Shown piece by piece: positions 6,582 through 7,135 of a stretch of 7,135 nucleotides of DNA (positions are counted from its first letter, which is position 1; every line of letters starts with the position of its first letter). Made by a program: the position numbers and the translations under genes. Under the pieces are notes generated by a model, which saw nothing but the letters and a program-made list of their open reading frames with translations, did no database searches and had not been told where the DNA came from. The stretch comes from Alcaligenaceae bacterium. GTDB taxonomy: Bacteria; Pseudomonadota; Gammaproteobacteria; Burkholderiales; Burkholderiaceae. Where the stretch lies: contig CANFEI010000054.1 in NCBI GenBank assembly GCA_947445495.1, forward strand, positions 1 to 7,135, read 5' to 3'.

Positions 6582-7135
6582 ATGCAATCCATCGTCGCGT
6601 TGCTAGCCAAGCTCTTATGCTTTCTAAGTTTTTTTATCCTCCCTCATGCCTGGGCGGCCTACCCTGAAAAACCCGTCACATTGGTCGTGCCCTTCGCCCC
6701 AGGTGGGTCCAATGACATCGTTGCGCGTCAATTGGCAAAGCAACTCACTGCGCAATGGGGCCAACCCGTCATCATTGAAAACAAGCCGGGCGCCGGTACG
6801 GCAATCGGTGCCGCCTATGTCGCCAAGCAACGTAATGATGGCTACACCCTTCTGGTTGCCTCGTCAACTTTTACGATGGCACCTGCAGTGGTCAATAACT
6901 TGCCGTTTGATCCTGTGAAAGACTTCACACCGATCGCCATGATTGGCGAAGTTCCCCTCGCGCTTGCCGCGAAACCCAAGTCACCAGGCAAAGATGCAAA
7001 AGAATATTTCGATTACTTAAGAACGACACCGAACTTGAACTACGGGGCGACTGGGGTCGGCAGTATCCAGCATTTCGCAGGCGTCATGCTCAGCCAAGCA
7101 TTAGGCAATAACATGAGCGCCGTACAATACAAGGG
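6582..7135 (+). CDS. Bug/TctC-family periplasmic solute-binding protein (C-terminus cut by window edge)
   Basis: The first 184 codons of a tripartite tricarboxylate transporter receptor of the Bug family are visible, and the frame runs open off the window end. Residues 1-25 form a Sec signal peptide: Lys10, a hydrophobic core LLCFLSFFILP, and likely cleavage after AWA (23-25). The mature protein starts with YPEKPVTLVVPFAPGG and continues SNDIVARQLAKQL, the hallmark opening of Bug proteins. ENKPGAGTAIGA, a YTLL strand, PFDPVKDFTPIA and the ligand-loop segment GATGVGSIQHFAG follow. Family members are about 320 residues, so roughly 135 are missing. They bind small, often carboxylated molecules in the periplasm and either feed a TctAB permease or act as orphan receptors. 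No tctA or tctB gene is visible. It is divergent from the MDR gene. The ligand is unknown; an organic or hydroxy acid would suit the neighbouring FMN enzyme, which is inference. Confidence 0.94.
   Translation, partial: MQSIVALLAKLLCFLSFFILPHAWAAYPEKPVTLVVPFAPGGSNDIVARQLAKQLTAQWGQPVIIENKPGAGTAIGAAYVAKQRNDGYTLLVASSTFTMAPAVVNNLPFDPVKDFTPIAMIGEVPLALAAKPKSPGKDAKEYFDYLRTTPNLNYGATGVGSIQHFAGVMLSQALGNNMSAVQYK

Noticed and set aside
6624..6918. Minus-strand 68-codon and plus-strand 90-codon frames at the right end
   Set aside because: They overlap the Bug receptor frame starting at 6582, which has a signal peptide and the full family opening motif and runs open to the window edge.

Overview
The window is a 7.1 kb piece of bacterial chromosome, most likely from a beta-proteobacterium of the order Burkholderiales (Alcaligenaceae-like). 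The main reasons are a Bug/TctC-type periplasmic solute receptor, a family hugely expanded in that group; a NicA/IorA-type [2Fe-2S] subunit paired with a Tat-exported molybdenum subunit; and an HmuV-type haem transporter ATPase. By eye the GC content is a little above 50 percent, lower than in Bordetella or Achromobacter. I saw no mobile element, tRNA, rRNA or CRISPR array.

Layout: (1) 1-633, minus strand, is the first 211 codons of an HmuV-like haem-import ATPase, cut by the window edge. (2) 634-755 is a divergent intergenic region. (3) 756-1217 and 1253-3487, plus strand, are a two-gene operon for a periplasmic molybdenum hydroxylase: a [2Fe-2S] subunit and a Tat-signal molybdopterin subunit. 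(4) A strong hairpin at about 3505-3542 separates this operon from (5) a glutathione S-transferase-like gene on the minus strand, 3557-4156. (6) 4157-4372 is a 216-base divergent regulatory region with TGCAC repeats. (7) 4373-5530, plus strand, is an FMN-dependent alpha-hydroxy-acid dehydrogenase/oxidase. (8) 5527-6507, minus strand, is a zinc-free quinone-oxidoreductase-like MDR enzyme whose stop codon interlocks with that of the FMN gene. (9) 6582-7135, plus strand, is the first 184 codons of a Bug receptor, cut by the window edge.

How the genes fit together: apart from the haem ATPase, this looks like an accessory catabolic neighbourhood with an exported Mo hydroxylase, a GST, an alpha-hydroxy-acid oxidising flavoenzyme, an NAD(P)H-type reductase and a carboxylate-type solute receptor. 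They lie in five or more separate transcription units, so a single pathway is an inference, not something the sequence shows. Each family is known. I did not find a clearly new system. The points most worth a second look are the active-site substitutions in the FMN enzyme, the bare two-subunit Mo hydroxylase without a visible electron acceptor, the unusual lead position of the HmuV gene with a possible 21-residue leader ORF, and the repeated TGCAC half-sites upstream of the GST.
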